From Promethearchaeota archaeon (lineage in GTDB: Archaea > Asgardarchaeota > Lokiarchaeia > Helarchaeales > RDOG01): a stretch of DNA of 64,000 nucleotides. Positions 26,081 to 35,076 of the stretch are shown one piece after another. The DNA lies in NCBI GenBank assembly GCA_011365055.1, contig RDOG01000003.1:1-64000 (forward strand), read 5' to 3'. The number at the start of each line of letters is the position of its first letter. Within the stretch, counting starts at the first letter, position 1. The notes under the pieces are model-generated. The model saw nothing but the letters and a program-made list of their open reading frames with translations. It did not search any database and was not told the origin of the DNA. Both the position numbers and the translations under genes were made by a program.

Positions 26081-27595
26081 TTAGCCCTTGGTAACTCCAA
26101 TAGGACGTAATCTCAAAACCTTTGTTGCAATATTCAAACGATCACTCACTTCAGCAACTTCATCAATGTCCTTATAAGCACCTGGAGCTTCTTCACTTAA
26201 AACAACAGGAGTTCTTGATTTAACAAATGTTCCTTCATTTTCTAAATCCTTTTTAACCGTCTCTCCCCAGTATCTTCGTTTTGCTTCAGCTCTGGATAAA
26301 ATCCTTCCTGAACCATGTGCAGTTGAACCAAACGAAAGCTCCAAGGCTTTTTTCCCACCCAATAGGATATATGAAGCCGTTCCCATTGAACCAGGTAATA
26401 AAACAGGTTGTCCAATTGATTTGTAATTTTCACCTAATAGCTCATGTCCTGCAGGTAATGCTCTCGTTGCTCCTTTTCTATGAACGCATACCTCTGCTTT
26501 TTTTCCTTCATCATTAATAATATGTTTTTCAAATTTAGCGATGTTATGGGCAACGTCATAAATTAAATTCATTTCAAAATCTTCTGCAGGTCTGTTTAAG
26601 ACATTTTCGAAGGCTTGACGTGTCCAATGCATGATCATCTGTCTATTGCACCAAGCAAAGTTTGCAGCTGCGGACATTCCCTCAATATAATTTTGACCTT
26701 CTTTACTATTTATTGGCGCACATGCTAGCTGGCGGTCAGGTATTGTTATATCATATTTTCTTACTGATTGTTCCATTTCCCTCAAGAAATCTGAACAAAC
26801 TTGATGTCCAAAACCTCGAGAACCTGTATGAATCATTATCATTACTTGACCTTCATCAAGAACTCCTAATTTTTTTGCATGTTCAATATTATATATTTTT
26901 TCAACGTATTGAATTTCTAAAAAATGATTTCCAGAACCTAGCGATCCTAATTGTGGAATTCCCCTTTCTTTTGCTCGATTAGAGACAATATCTGCATTAG
27001 CATCCTGTAAACAACCCTCATTTTCGGTTTTTTTTACATCATCCTCCCAACCATAGCCATTTTCTACTGCCCATTTTGAACCATTTTCTATGGCTTGATT
27101 TAACTCATTCATCGTAAGCTTTAATCTTCCTTTTGATCCTACACCAGAAGGAACTAGCTTAAATAATTCATTTACTAATTCTTTTACTTGAGTAAATTCT
27201 TTTTTAAAAAGATTAGTCCTTAAAACTCTTACTCCACAATTAATATCATAGCCAACTCCTCCTGGAGAAATTACGCCTTCCTCTAAATCAAAAGCTGCTA
27301 CTCCTCCAATCGGAAATCCATAACCACTATGTCCATCCGGTAACGTACAACCCCATTTATAAATACCAGGTAGAAATGTAACATTACTTGCTTGGATTAA
27401 TGTATTATCTAATTTCATTTTCTGAATTAAATCATCGTCTGAATAAATTCGACACGGGACTCTCATCCCAGGTCTAAATGTTTCTGGGATTTCATATATA
27501 TTATCTGTAATTTTATTTAAGGGACCAGTAAATGGATGCCCTGATTTTTCACCATAACCCGAATTTCTTCTTTCTGGTCTTTTTCTATAAGACAT
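26081..27595 (-). CDS. rtcB: tRNA-splicing/RNA ligase RtcB
   Basis: 504 residues with the RtcB landmarks in order: GGVGYDINCGVRVL (metal Asp/Cys), LGSGNHFLEIQ, HTGSRGFGHQV, YDVAHNIAKFE, HRKGATRALP, PGSMGTASYIL and the guanylylation site HGSGRILSRAEAKR. It joins 2',3'-cyclic phosphate and 5'-OH RNA ends using GTP and Mn2+, chiefly after tRNA intron removal. It is full-length and intein-free. Archease is encoded 213 bp upstream on the same strand, and a tRNA with an intron-like insertion lies 2 kb away. Confidence 0.97.
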   Translation of the reverse strand: MSYRKRPERRNSGYGEKSGHPFTGPLNKITDNIYEIPETFRPGMRVPCRIYSDDDLIQKMKLDNTLIQASNVTFLPGIYKWGCTLPDGHSGYGFPIGGVAAFDLEEGVISPGGVGYDINCGVRVLRTNLFKKEFTQVKELVNELFKLVPSGVGSKGRLKLTMNELNQAIENGSKWAVENGYGWEDDVKKTENEGCLQDANADIVSNRAKERGIPQLGSLGSGNHFLEIQYVEKIYNIEHAKKLGVLDEGQVMIMIHTGSRGFGHQVCSDFLREMEQSVRKYDITIPDRQLACAPINSKEGQNYIEGMSAAANFAWCNRQMIMHWTRQAFENVLNRPAEDFEMNLIYDVAHNIAKFEKHIINDEGKKAEVCVHRKGATRALPAGHELLGENYKSIGQPVLLPGSMGTASYILLGGKKALELSFGSTAHGSGRILSRAEAKRRYWGETVKKDLENEGTFVKSRTPVVLSEEAPGAYKDIDEVAEVSDRLNIATKVLRLRPIGVTKG

Positions 27596-27694
27596 TTAAA
27601 CTTCCTCAAATTATAAGAAATGATGTACATTTCTTTTTACATCTATAATAATTTTAAAATAATTTGTAAAGTGTTTTTTAATGTTCTAAAATCA

Positions 27695-27708
27695 CGTGCA
27701 CTTGCACG
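27695..27708. repeat. short hairpin between archease and rtcB
   Basis: CGTGC and GCACG flank an ACTT loop in the spacer between the two co-oriented genes. It may be a weak terminator or leader element of rtcB. It is short and may be chance. Confidence 0.25.
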
Positions 27709-27808
27709 AAATCGTAAAATATAAAGCAATCTTAGCTATCGCTTGTAAGTTACACTGCATCTTTATTAATTCTTAAAATTTAATTAGAAACTTCATATTT
27801 AAGAATTT

Positions 27809-28288
27809 CTAAATATCAAAAACAACTATAATAGAAACTGGATTCATAAAATTTGAATAATCTACATCAATTTTCATTTCCGAATATGTCATTGCTTTAA
27901 TTTCTGTTCCCATATCATGAATTTCTGGATTAAATTCTTGACCTTTTCCTTTCACTTTTAATTTATAAGCAGAATTTTCTTTTTTAATATCTACCAAAGT
28001 AAAATTACTTAAAATTAAATGTTTCGTATCAAATAAAAATATCAATTCCGAAATAAAATCGTAAAGTAATCCTTCCAAATCTTCTGAAACCAACTCAAAA
28101 TCTATGTTTTCAATTTGTTTAATCATTTTCAGATTTGTAATTGTTAAACCAAAGCAATATCCACATAATTCAAAAGCTTCATTCAAGCTGTCGCCTTTTA
28201 TGCTATATTTGATATCTGCTGTATGAGGAAGTTCCTTAATTTTACTGATTTTATTTTTTAAGAATGAATTCTCATCATCTATTTTCAT
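27809..28288 (-). CDS. archease, RtcB cofactor
   Basis: 159 residues. The archease signature is ELPHTADIKYSIKGDSL near residues 18-35 (the metal-binding Asp follows HTA), GLLYDFISELIFLFDTKHL in the middle, and EIKAMTYSEMKID near the end. Archease promotes multiple-turnover guanylylation of RtcB. The first 15 residues are an extra, charged lead. Same strand as rtcB, 213 bp upstream. Confidence 0.93.
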   Translation of the reverse strand: MKIDDENSFLKNKISKIKELPHTADIKYSIKGDSLNEAFELCGYCFGLTITNLKMIKQIENIDFELVSEDLEGLLYDFISELIFLFDTKHLILSNFTLVDIKKENSAYKLKVKGKGQEFNPEIHDMGTEIKAMTYSEMKIDVDYSNFMNPVSIIVVFDI

Positions 28289-28457
28289 TAAATTGCCACT
28301 TTTTAATTTTTATTAAATGCAATTTCTTTATGCTATATTGAGAAAATAATTATATTAATGAATTTGAAGTAAATAAGTTATAGTTGTTGGAATGGATATT
28401 AATAAAAGCCTGTTAAATTCCAAGTAGTTCGGATAGTAATTAATTTCAAAAAATGTA

Positions 28458-29334
28458 ATGGAACCAACATTAAAAAAAAGGTTGGATTAAAATTTTAAAA
28501 GAATTATGGGTTTTAGAAAAAGTTGGTGGAAGATGTATTTTCACAAAAAGTTATTCTACGTTAGATACTGATCCTGATCTCTTATCTTCATTTTTATCAG
28601 CACTTTATAGTCTATCCGAAGAGCTATCAGGAGGATCTGATCAAGGTATTGAAAGTATAGAAATGGGGGGTTTAAAGTGGGTTTATACAGAATTAAAAAA
28701 TTTACTTTTCATAAGTGCTGCTGATAAAAAGGATGCTACTGAAATAATTAGAGCACAAATTAATACAATAAAAAATAAGTTTATCGAAGAATATCCTATT
28801 GTCGATGATGATAATTTTTGTAAAGATTTTGATGGAAACGTTTCTCAATTTGATGATTTTGAAGCGTCTTTAATTGAATTAACTGAAGATTGGAAAAAAG
28901 TAGATAAAGTAACGAGTGCAGCAGAACTTATGGATATGATCGAAGTTTTTCAACAACTCTTTCATTTACTATCTAAAACCGCTCCTTCTATTAGAGGAAG
29001 AGAAAAATTCCTTGACCAAAAAATGATCTTATTGAAAGAAGTATTACCTCCTTCCATGCAAAATGCAAGATACAGTGAATATGGATGGGATTTACTAGGA
29101 ATAAACGTCTTTGAACAAGATATAAAGGAAGCGGAATTACGAGATGGATTCTATAAAATTTTAAGATTTTATTGTGAGATCTTGCAGGAAGTTTTTGGTA
29201 AAGAATTATTTTTAAACATAGTATCAAACATAATATTCCCTTATATTCGAAAAGATTGGGATAGAATTATCAAATTAAAATTAGATAAAATCGTCATTAA
29301 TTTGTTTTTAGTGGAAGCTGGGATTAAAAAATAG
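28458..29334 (+). CDS. longin-like protein; apparent frameshift near its start
   Basis: The clear frame contains WVLEKVGGRCIFTKSY, a mid helix LSSFLSALYSLSEEL, then WVYTELKNLLFISAADKKD and helix EIIRAQINTIKNKFI: the order of a longin or Roadblock-like fold. Its only in-frame ATG is at 28663, which would cut away the first strand and helix. Upstream, ATG 28458 opens MEPTLKK and runs into the eight-A run 28472-28479; one extra A would join it to the longin frame. So the gene is either frameshifted, slippage-expressed, or mis-sequenced. The C-terminal part, residues about 110-290, is helical and unassigned. Confidence 0.6.
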
Positions 29335-29620
29335 AAATAATAACTTTTAATTCATCAAAAATGATTATTATTCATTAATACAAAATCTAGATTCCCAATA
29401 ATCAAGATTAATTTCAATTAAATGGCTTGACCCTTGTTTTTTTTTTCTATATAAGAAAAACTTTTCTTAAAAATAATCAAATTTAAGTATAGATTGTAAT
29501 AATTGTTACTTTTTTTAAAATATATAAAAAAGATAGATAAAATTTGAATTAAATTCATAAATTAAAAAAATTTAATATATTAAATTGATTCTTAATTAAT
29601 AAATTAAAGTTAATTAAATT

Positions 29621-29742
29621 GCCTGAGTAGCCAAGCGGTTTAATTTTCCGAAATTTTTAACCAATCGGAAAAGACCAACGGCGCGGGCCTTGAGAGCCCG
29701 TTCCCTCTGGGAGCATGGGTTCAAATCCCATCTCAGGCGCCA
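29621..29742 (+). tRNA. tRNA-Ser (anticodon TGA) with D-arm insertion
   Basis: The acceptor stem GCCTGAG pairs with CTCAGGC, followed by G and encoded CCA. The anticodon arm CGGGC-CTTGAGA-GCCCG gives anticodon TGA. The long variable arm TTCCCTCTGGGAGC marks a class II tRNA, and GGGTTCAAATCCC is the T-arm. The D stem is GCC/GGC, but the D loop is about 30 nt too long. The extra piece contains TTTTCCGA (29644-29651) pairing with TCGGAAAA (29665-29672), which looks like a non-canonical archaeal tRNA intron. I could not draw a perfect bulge-helix-bulge. Confidence 0.93.
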
Positions 29743-29769
29743 CTATTTATAAAGGATCTACTGAATTTT

Positions 29770-30726
29770 CTAATAATCTTTTATAAGCAATCTTGCGATT
29801 TGTTTAAAGGCATCTTCAACATTCTCAGCGGTCTTTGCGGACGTTTCGATAAATATACAATCATGTAATTTTGCCTTATTTTTTCCTTCTTCTGTTAAAA
29901 CTTTTCTTTGATCTCCCAAATCCATTTTATTTCCAACAATCATATATTTCACAAGAACATTTGAATTATATTCCTTGAATTCATTTACCCATTTATCAAT
30001 CATATGGAAACTTGCAGGATTTGTCACGTCATAAACTATAATGGCACCTTGAGATCCTGCATAATAAACACGTCTCATATTTGCCCATCGTTCTTGTCCT
30101 GCAATGTCCCAAAGTTGGAAATGTACCCTGTCACCGTCTACTTTATAATCATTTTTAATAATTGAAACTCCAATTGTCGATTTATATTCACTTTCAAATA
30201 CGCTCTGAGAAAACTGTTTCACAAGAGTAGTTTTTCCAACAGATCCCTCTCCTATGATACAAATTTTAAAAATGAATTCTCTACCAGTTTCTTTTTCTTC
30301 TTTTATATCTTTTAAGCTTGGAATTTCGGAATCCACTTCAATATTTAAAAATAATTTTTCTATTTTTCCAGCAACATATTCTGAATATACTTTAACGATT
30401 TTCATATCTGCTTGTTCATGACAAATCACAACGAACATAAAATCATTTGAAACTTGACGAAATATGAATGATTTATTTTGAGTTGTTATACTTTTTATGC
30501 CTTTTTCAAATTGAATTTGACTGTCGAATTGCACGATATCCGTTATGTATCTTATTAAATGCGTTATATTTCCAATTGATTCTTCCCCAAATTCATCCAT
30601 GATGGATGTAACTATAATTCCATCTTTGGATATTATAACACAAGCTTCAATACCTATTTGTAGATTTATTAAATTATTTAAAACTGCATTCAATAAGTTT
30701 AATTTAGGGATTTCAATCATCTCCAT
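29770..30726 (-). CDS. Roadblock/longin-like domain fused to a Ras-like GTPase
   Basis: 318 residues. Residues 1-130 show a Roadblock-type pattern: N-terminal helix, strand EACVIISKDGIIVTSIM, mid helix GNITHLIRYITDIV, strands SFIFRQVSNDFMFVVIC and a last helix. Residues 150-318 are a complete GTPase: GEGSVGKT, TIGVSII (switch I Thr), WDIAGQERW, GNKMDLG and ETSAKT. Roadblock proteins usually act on GTPases in trans; here regulator and GTPase are one chain. It follows the second GTPase gene by 7 bp and ends 27 bp from the convergent tRNA. No prenylation cysteine. Confidence 0.85.
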   Translation of the reverse strand: MEMIEIPKLNLLNAVLNNLINLQIGIEACVIISKDGIIVTSIMDEFGEESIGNITHLIRYITDIVQFDSQIQFEKGIKSITTQNKSFIFRQVSNDFMFVVICHEQADMKIVKVYSEYVAGKIEKLFLNIEVDSEIPSLKDIKEEKETGREFIFKICIIGEGSVGKTTLVKQFSQSVFESEYKSTIGVSIIKNDYKVDGDRVHFQLWDIAGQERWANMRRVYYAGSQGAIIVYDVTNPASFHMIDKWVNEFKEYNSNVLVKYMIVGNKMDLGDQRKVLTEEGKNKAKLHDCIFIETSAKTAENVEDAFKQIARLLIKDY

Positions 30727-30733
30727 TTAATTA

Positions 30734-31273
30734 TTAATCAATTTTAATTTTTTTCAAGATTTCAAGCGCTATTTTAATAAAAGCATCATCAACTGCTTTT
30801 CCAGTTTTAGCACTAGTCTGTATAAGATCGTCTGCCTCTATACTGCTGGCCATATTATTAATCGCATCAACCTTTACATTCATCTCTAAATCAATTTTAT
30901 TTGCTACTAAAATTTTTGGAATGATACCTGCATGATTTTGTAAGTCAGTATTCCAAGTTGGAATATCATTTAATGAAGGAGGGCGTGTTACATCAAATAC
31001 CAATAATGCACCTTGTGCCCCTTTATAATAAAGATGTCTCATTCCTGCCCATTTCTGCTGACCTGCGATATCCCATAACATGAATTTAAAATGAAAATTT
31101 TCATGTGTTAATTCTTTTATTATGATATTTGTTCCAAGAGTGGGTTTATACTCCTTATTGAATGTTTTTTGACTAAATTTTTCTATTAGAGAGGTTTTTC
31201 CAACAGCTTCAGTCCCTAACACGACTATTTTAAAAACAAATTTTCGAATTTCTTCTGACATCAGACCATCCAT
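30734..31273 (-). CDS. Ras-like small GTPase
   Basis: 179 residues, the size of a bare G domain. Motifs: GTEAVGKT, TLGTNII (switch I), WDIAGQQKW, ANKIDLE and QTSAKTG. The switch II has Gln-Gln-Lys, different from the fused GTPase next to it. The start is ATG 31273, or ATG 31261 just inside. It is the middle gene between a V4R protein and the Roadblock-GTPase fusion, with 7-8 bp spacers. No lipid-anchor cysteine at the end. Confidence 0.9.
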   Translation of the reverse strand: MDGLMSEEIRKFVFKIVVLGTEAVGKTSLIEKFSQKTFNKEYKPTLGTNIIIKELTHENFHFKFMLWDIAGQQKWAGMRHLYYKGAQGALLVFDVTRPPSLNDIPTWNTDLQNHAGIIPKILVANKIDLEMNVKVDAINNMASSIEADDLIQTSAKTGKAVDDAFIKIALEILKKIKID

Positions 31274-31281
31274 TACGAATT

Positions 31282-31839
31282 CTATTTTTTTGTAATTTTT
31301 TTTATATGAAATTCACACACGCTATCACCTGTGGCAATGCATTTTGTTTCCTTCACTTCAAATTTTTCTCCTGTTGATTCTTCCTTGATTCTGGATAATG
31401 ATCCAGCAATAACAGTACAGAGTGCTGTTTTTGCTTCTAGCCCCCTGCAAACTGGACAATTTTCGATACTAACAATCTCTTTATCATTTCCTTTTGATTT
31501 AATTTGCCACTTTCCACCTAACCATTTTTCCAATCTTTCAATTACATCTTTTAAGGAATATCCAAAAGGTGATAAATATACTGCAAACTTTCTACCCGAT
31601 TCAAAAAGTATTGCATTCGTTCCATGTCCCAATAATTCATGCATGCTGCGTAAAAGTGCCCCAAAAGTTTCGTAATCAATAGAATCTTTCGGATCTGTTG
31701 AGGGTGGAACGTCTTTATTAACATAATCATTCAATCCAGCAAATTTTAATACTGAATTTTTGCCATCTTTTCCCATAATATCTGATAATGCTGTTAGAAG
31801 TGCACTAAAAACAACTAGCCTCACTCGATCCTCTTTCAA
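31282..31839 (-). CDS. V4R-domain (TRAPP/Bet3-related) protein
   Basis: 185 residues. The V4R signature fills the second half: CPVCRGLEAKTALCTVIAGS, then SLSRIKEESTGEKFEVKE, and CIATGDSVCEFHI at the end. V4R domains are small-molecule-binding relatives of Bet3, a subunit of TRAPP complexes that activate Rab GTPases. Cysteines near 130 and the last motif could bind metal. The start is TTG 31839 or GTG 31824; the latter has AAGAGGAT well placed. It leads the operon with two GTPase genes. Confidence 0.75.
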   Translation of the reverse strand: MKEDRVRLVVFSALLTALSDIMGKDGKNSVLKFAGLNDYVNKDVPPSTDPKDSIDYETFGALLRSMHELLGHGTNAILFESGRKFAVYLSPFGYSLKDVIERLEKWLGGKWQIKSKGNDKEIVSIENCPVCRGLEAKTALCTVIAGSLSRIKEESTGEKFEVKETKCIATGDSVCEFHIKKITKK

Positions 31840-31992
31840 TACAAAATCTAACTCCTACTCGTCCAATCTCAAACCATCTTGAAAGATTCCTGCAATTTAA
31901 AATAAATTTTATAAAATTTTAAGGTTTATAATATCTCCATCTAGCTTAATCTATTGCTTTTTAGATTCTTATTTAATATATTTATAATTTTG

Positions 31993-32937
31993 CTACATAA
32001 TTTTAGACACATTTTCTTGAAACCATTTTATTTCATGGTCTAATGCATCTGCTAAAGGTGTGATTTTCAAATTAAAATGTTTTAAAGCCTTGGAATTATC
32101 AGCAATTAATACCTTAACATCTCCTTTCCAAGAAAATCCCGTATATTTTAATTTTGTTTTATCTAAATTTAAATTTTCCAAAATTTGATTTGCAAGTTGT
32201 GTTATAGTCACGTATTTTCCAGTTCCCAATGAATAAGCTTCTCCGTCACTAATCTTTTTTTCTGCACTTTGAATGAAAGCATTACAAACATCATCAACGT
32301 AAATAAAATCTCGAACATTTTCTCCTGTACCAAGAATTTCAAGCTCAGTCTTATTTTTTAATAATTTATTTAAAAAATCATAAATTACGTATCTCGGTTG
32401 ACGAGGACCAATACAATTAAAAATTCGCATGGAAGTAAATCTTATTCCGTAAGCTTTAACAAAAGAGAAACCACATGCTTCACCAGCAAGTTTTGAAGCA
32501 CCATAAGGTGAAATTGGAGCTAATGGATGCTTTTCATCAATAGGCGTATATTTCGGCTCACCATATACTGCCGCTGTAGATGCATATATAAATTTTTTAG
32601 TTCCGGAATCTTTTGAGGCTTCAAGCAAATTAAACGTTCCTATTGCATTTGAACTGAAATCCAACCGAGGCTTATTAACTGAGATAGGAACACTTGCATT
32701 TGCCGCTATATGAAATATAAAATCAAACTCTTCTTTAAATACGTCTTTTATAAATTTAATATTTGCTATATCCCCCTTAAAAAATTTAATACTGTCCTTA
32801 ATTTGCTTCAAATTATCTAAGTTACCTGCAGATAAATCATCAATCACAGTAAGCTGATAATTTTTCTTGATCAGATGATCAACAAGATGTGAACCAATGA
32901 AACCTGCTCCACCTGTAACTAAAGCAGTATATGTCAT
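31993..32937 (-). CDS. NAD-dependent sugar-nucleotide epimerase/dehydratase (GalE-like)
   Basis: 314 residues, extended short-chain dehydrogenase. TGGAGFIGSHL at the N-terminus binds NAD; ASTAAVYGEP and YGASKLAGE supply the Ser/Tyr/Lys catalytic set; RIFNCIGPRQ is the substrate loop. UDP-glucose 4-epimerase activity is the closest guess. It overlaps the upstream membrane glycosyltransferase by 4 nt (ATGA), so the two likely act together in surface sugar synthesis. Confidence 0.85.
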   Translation of the reverse strand: MTYTALVTGGAGFIGSHLVDHLIKKNYQLTVIDDLSAGNLDNLKQIKDSIKFFKGDIANIKFIKDVFKEEFDFIFHIAANASVPISVNKPRLDFSSNAIGTFNLLEASKDSGTKKFIYASTAAVYGEPKYTPIDEKHPLAPISPYGASKLAGEACGFSFVKAYGIRFTSMRIFNCIGPRQPRYVIYDFLNKLLKNKTELEILGTGENVRDFIYVDDVCNAFIQSAEKKISDGEAYSLGTGKYVTITQLANQILENLNLDKTKLKYTGFSWKGDVKVLIADNSKALKHFNLKITPLADALDHEIKWFQENVSKIM

Positions 32938-34088
32938 TTTTTTTCCTCCAATTTAAAAACAGAGAAAATTTCGTATCTATGTCTAAAAACCATCATCATT
33001 GGTATGATTATAAGCAGATAATAATGTCCCATCCCTGTAACATTCGTAACTAGCATTGCAATCAAAGCAAAAATTGGAAATGTATAGAGATTATCGTTTC
33101 CTTTTTTAATCAGAAAATATATTCCTAATCCTCCAATAATAATAACTGCTATTACTGTTGTATAAAATCCAATTTCTAGTCCTCCAGCTATTCCACCCGT
33201 CAAATTATAAACTATAGCTGGTATTGAATATAAAAATAACCAAGGCATTCCTCGAGCCCATTGACTATTCCAATCGACGTATTCTCTCGTCAATTGTCCA
33301 AAAAGAAAATTTCCGATGAATGAATCTCCTAAAAAATTAAAAAATTGTCCCTCAAAAATGTCCCAAATTATGAACACTCCGACAGGAATTAGTAATGGTA
33401 AAATATAAATCAATAACTTCTTGATTTTTTCCCATTTAAATTCTAAATGATAGATAATAGCGAAAATGAAAAACATCAATACATATTGATAAACTAGAGT
33501 CCCAATCCCGAAATAAACGAGTGAATTATAATTTTTCATATTATAATAACCCATTTGAATTAATAATAAGGGCAAGGGCAAAAAAGAACCAATCGAAACC
33601 AAAACCCAAATTGGTCCCATTGCAAACCACCAAGAAAATGCAAAAGAATGATCTTGATGCCTTCTAAAGTTTACGTACATTAAAAATACAAAGAACATAT
33701 TTGTAATATAGAATGTAGGCATGAAATCCATAGTTCCAAGTGAAGCGAGTTCTGGCGGAAGCAATGATGCAGGAATATAAATTATTAAAAGTAAAGGACC
33801 ATAAGGAAAATAATCGTGAGGATAAATATAATCAAAAATTTGAATTGAATAGTCTTTTCCATATGGATTAATACCATGTAACAAATTCAAATTTGCCTCG
33901 TAAACCATCTCATTCATATCGCAAATATCAAATGTTATATTCATTATTAAAACCATAATTATGGTCCATATAATGATTTGAATTAAACCTAACAGAAAAA
34001 TCTTATCATTTAAGACGGTTTTTAAAGATAAAGGTTTCCTATTTTCATATGCTTTAACCTTTTCTTCGGCTTCTGGCTTCAAAGGCAT
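32934..34088 (-). CDS. polytopic membrane glycosyltransferase-like protein
   Basis: 384 residues with about ten hydrophobic helices. An acidic pair on the first outer loop (FDICDMNEMVYEANLN) followed by GINPYGKDY and YPHDYFPYGPLLL resembles GT-C/GT87-type enzymes that use polyprenyl-phosphate sugars ('D..vY...a..ll.G.nPY', 'Y.P' motifs). It is co-transcribed with the epimerase. Substrate not predictable. Confidence 0.6.
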   Translation of the reverse strand: MPLKPEAEEKVKAYENRKPLSLKTVLNDKIFLLGLIQIIIWTIIMVLIMNITFDICDMNEMVYEANLNLLHGINPYGKDYSIQIFDYIYPHDYFPYGPLLLIIYIPASLLPPELASLGTMDFMPTFYITNMFFVFLMYVNFRRHQDHSFAFSWWFAMGPIWVLVSIGSFLPLPLLLIQMGYYNMKNYNSLVYFGIGTLVYQYVLMFFIFAIIYHLEFKWEKIKKLLIYILPLLIPVGVFIIWDIFEGQFFNFLGDSFIGNFLFGQLTREYVDWNSQWARGMPWLFLYSIPAIVYNLTGGIAGGLEIGFYTTVIAVIIIGGLGIYFLIKKGNDNLYTFPIFALIAMLVTNVTGMGHYYLLIIIPMMMVFRHRYEIFSVFKLEEKK

Positions 34089-34596
34089 CGCAAATTCTCC
34101 TTTTATTTAATTAAAATTCGTTTAAATTCACTTAAACTGGATGAGTTATTCTAAAGGTCATATTTAAATTTATATCTATCAATCCATTCAATATATATCG
34201 ACAAATTATTCACAAATAGCTCAATTCATTTATAAAGTTTAATTTTGTATTTGAAAAAAAATCTTACGACATTATTTCCGACACAAAATTAAAGTAAATA
34301 ATCATTTTTTGATAATAAATCAAAAAATCTGAATTATTATTTTCTAATCAGAAAAATTTTAATTTATAATTTCAACGATAACATAAACAGTCCTAAAATT
34401 GTTGAAAATCATCAAACTTGAGAAAATTTTAAATAAACAAAAAGATTTTTTATTTAAAGAAATTCGATTAACATAATATAATCCCCGTTTTTTCCAATAA
34501 AACGGAACACATTTAGAAACTCTTTCTAAATGATAGTAAATATTATAAAATATAGAATAATGATGATAAAAATTACTTGCATTAAGTTGAATTGAA
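34089..34596. other. 508-bp divergent promoter region before the ribosomal cluster
   Basis: A+T-rich spacer between the glycosyltransferase (minus) and S13 (plus). It contains a hairpin at 34485-34505 (CCGTTTT and AAAACGG around TTCCAAT) and a TATTATAAAATA element near 34545, about 45 bases before S13. A minus-strand open frame covers part of it, but it has no coding look. Confidence 0.45.
34485..34505. repeat. 7-bp hairpin upstream of the S13 cluster
   Basis: CCGTTTT and AAAACGG enclose a 7-nt loop. It lies upstream of the likely S13 TATA element, so it may be a regulator site or a terminator for an upstream transcript rather than part of the leader. Confidence 0.3.
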
Positions 34597-35064
34597 ATGA
34601 GTGAGTCCTCGTATAGACATATCATTAGATTATTTGGAACAGATCTAGACGGTAATCGAAAATTATTTCACGCATTATGCGGAATTAGAGGTATAGGTCA
34701 AAGATTTGCCAATGTAATCATTAAAAAAGCAGAATTAGACCGAAATGTTAGATTAGGTTTTCTTAAAGATACGGATGTTAAGAAAATAGAAGAAATCATT
34801 AAAAATCCTTTAAATTTTGATATTCCATTATGGATGTTAAATAGACAATCTGATATTATCAAAGGTGAAGACGATCACGTAATCGCAGCTAATCTTCAAT
34901 TGGTTTGGAAAAGTGATATAGATAGGATGAAAAGAACTAAATCCTATAAAGGTATTAGGCATCATTTTGGTTTAAAGGTAAGAGGACAGCGTACACGAAC
35001 AACTGGAAGAAGAGGTGCGGTTGTTGGTGTTCATAGAAAGACTTTAAAAGGTGGAAAGAAATAG
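34597..35064 (+). CDS. rps13: ribosomal protein S13 (uS13)
   Basis: 155 residues, archaeal length. IIRLFGTDLDGNR opens the protein, ALCGIRGIGQRFA is the helix-two-turn-helix, and KGIRHHFGLKVRGQRT then TGRRG form the basic rRNA-binding tail. It binds the 30S head at the A/P-site bridge. First gene of the archaeal S13-S4-S11-RpoD cluster. Confidence 0.98.
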   Translation: MSESSYRHIIRLFGTDLDGNRKLFHALCGIRGIGQRFANVIIKKAELDRNVRLGFLKDTDVKKIEEIIKNPLNFDIPLWMLNRQSDIIKGEDDHVIAANLQLVWKSDIDRMKRTKSYKGIRHHFGLKVRGQRTRTTGRRGAVVGVHRKTLKGGKK

Positions 35065-35076
35065 AAGGTGTGAACC

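Noticed and set aside
26242..26982. Several frames antisense or out of frame to rtcB
   Set aside because: RtcB motifs prove the other frame; these are shadows.
34359..34625. 88-codon minus-strand frame over the S13 promoter
   Set aside because: It runs into the S13 coding sequence antisense, and its composition is that of A+T-rich noncoding DNA.
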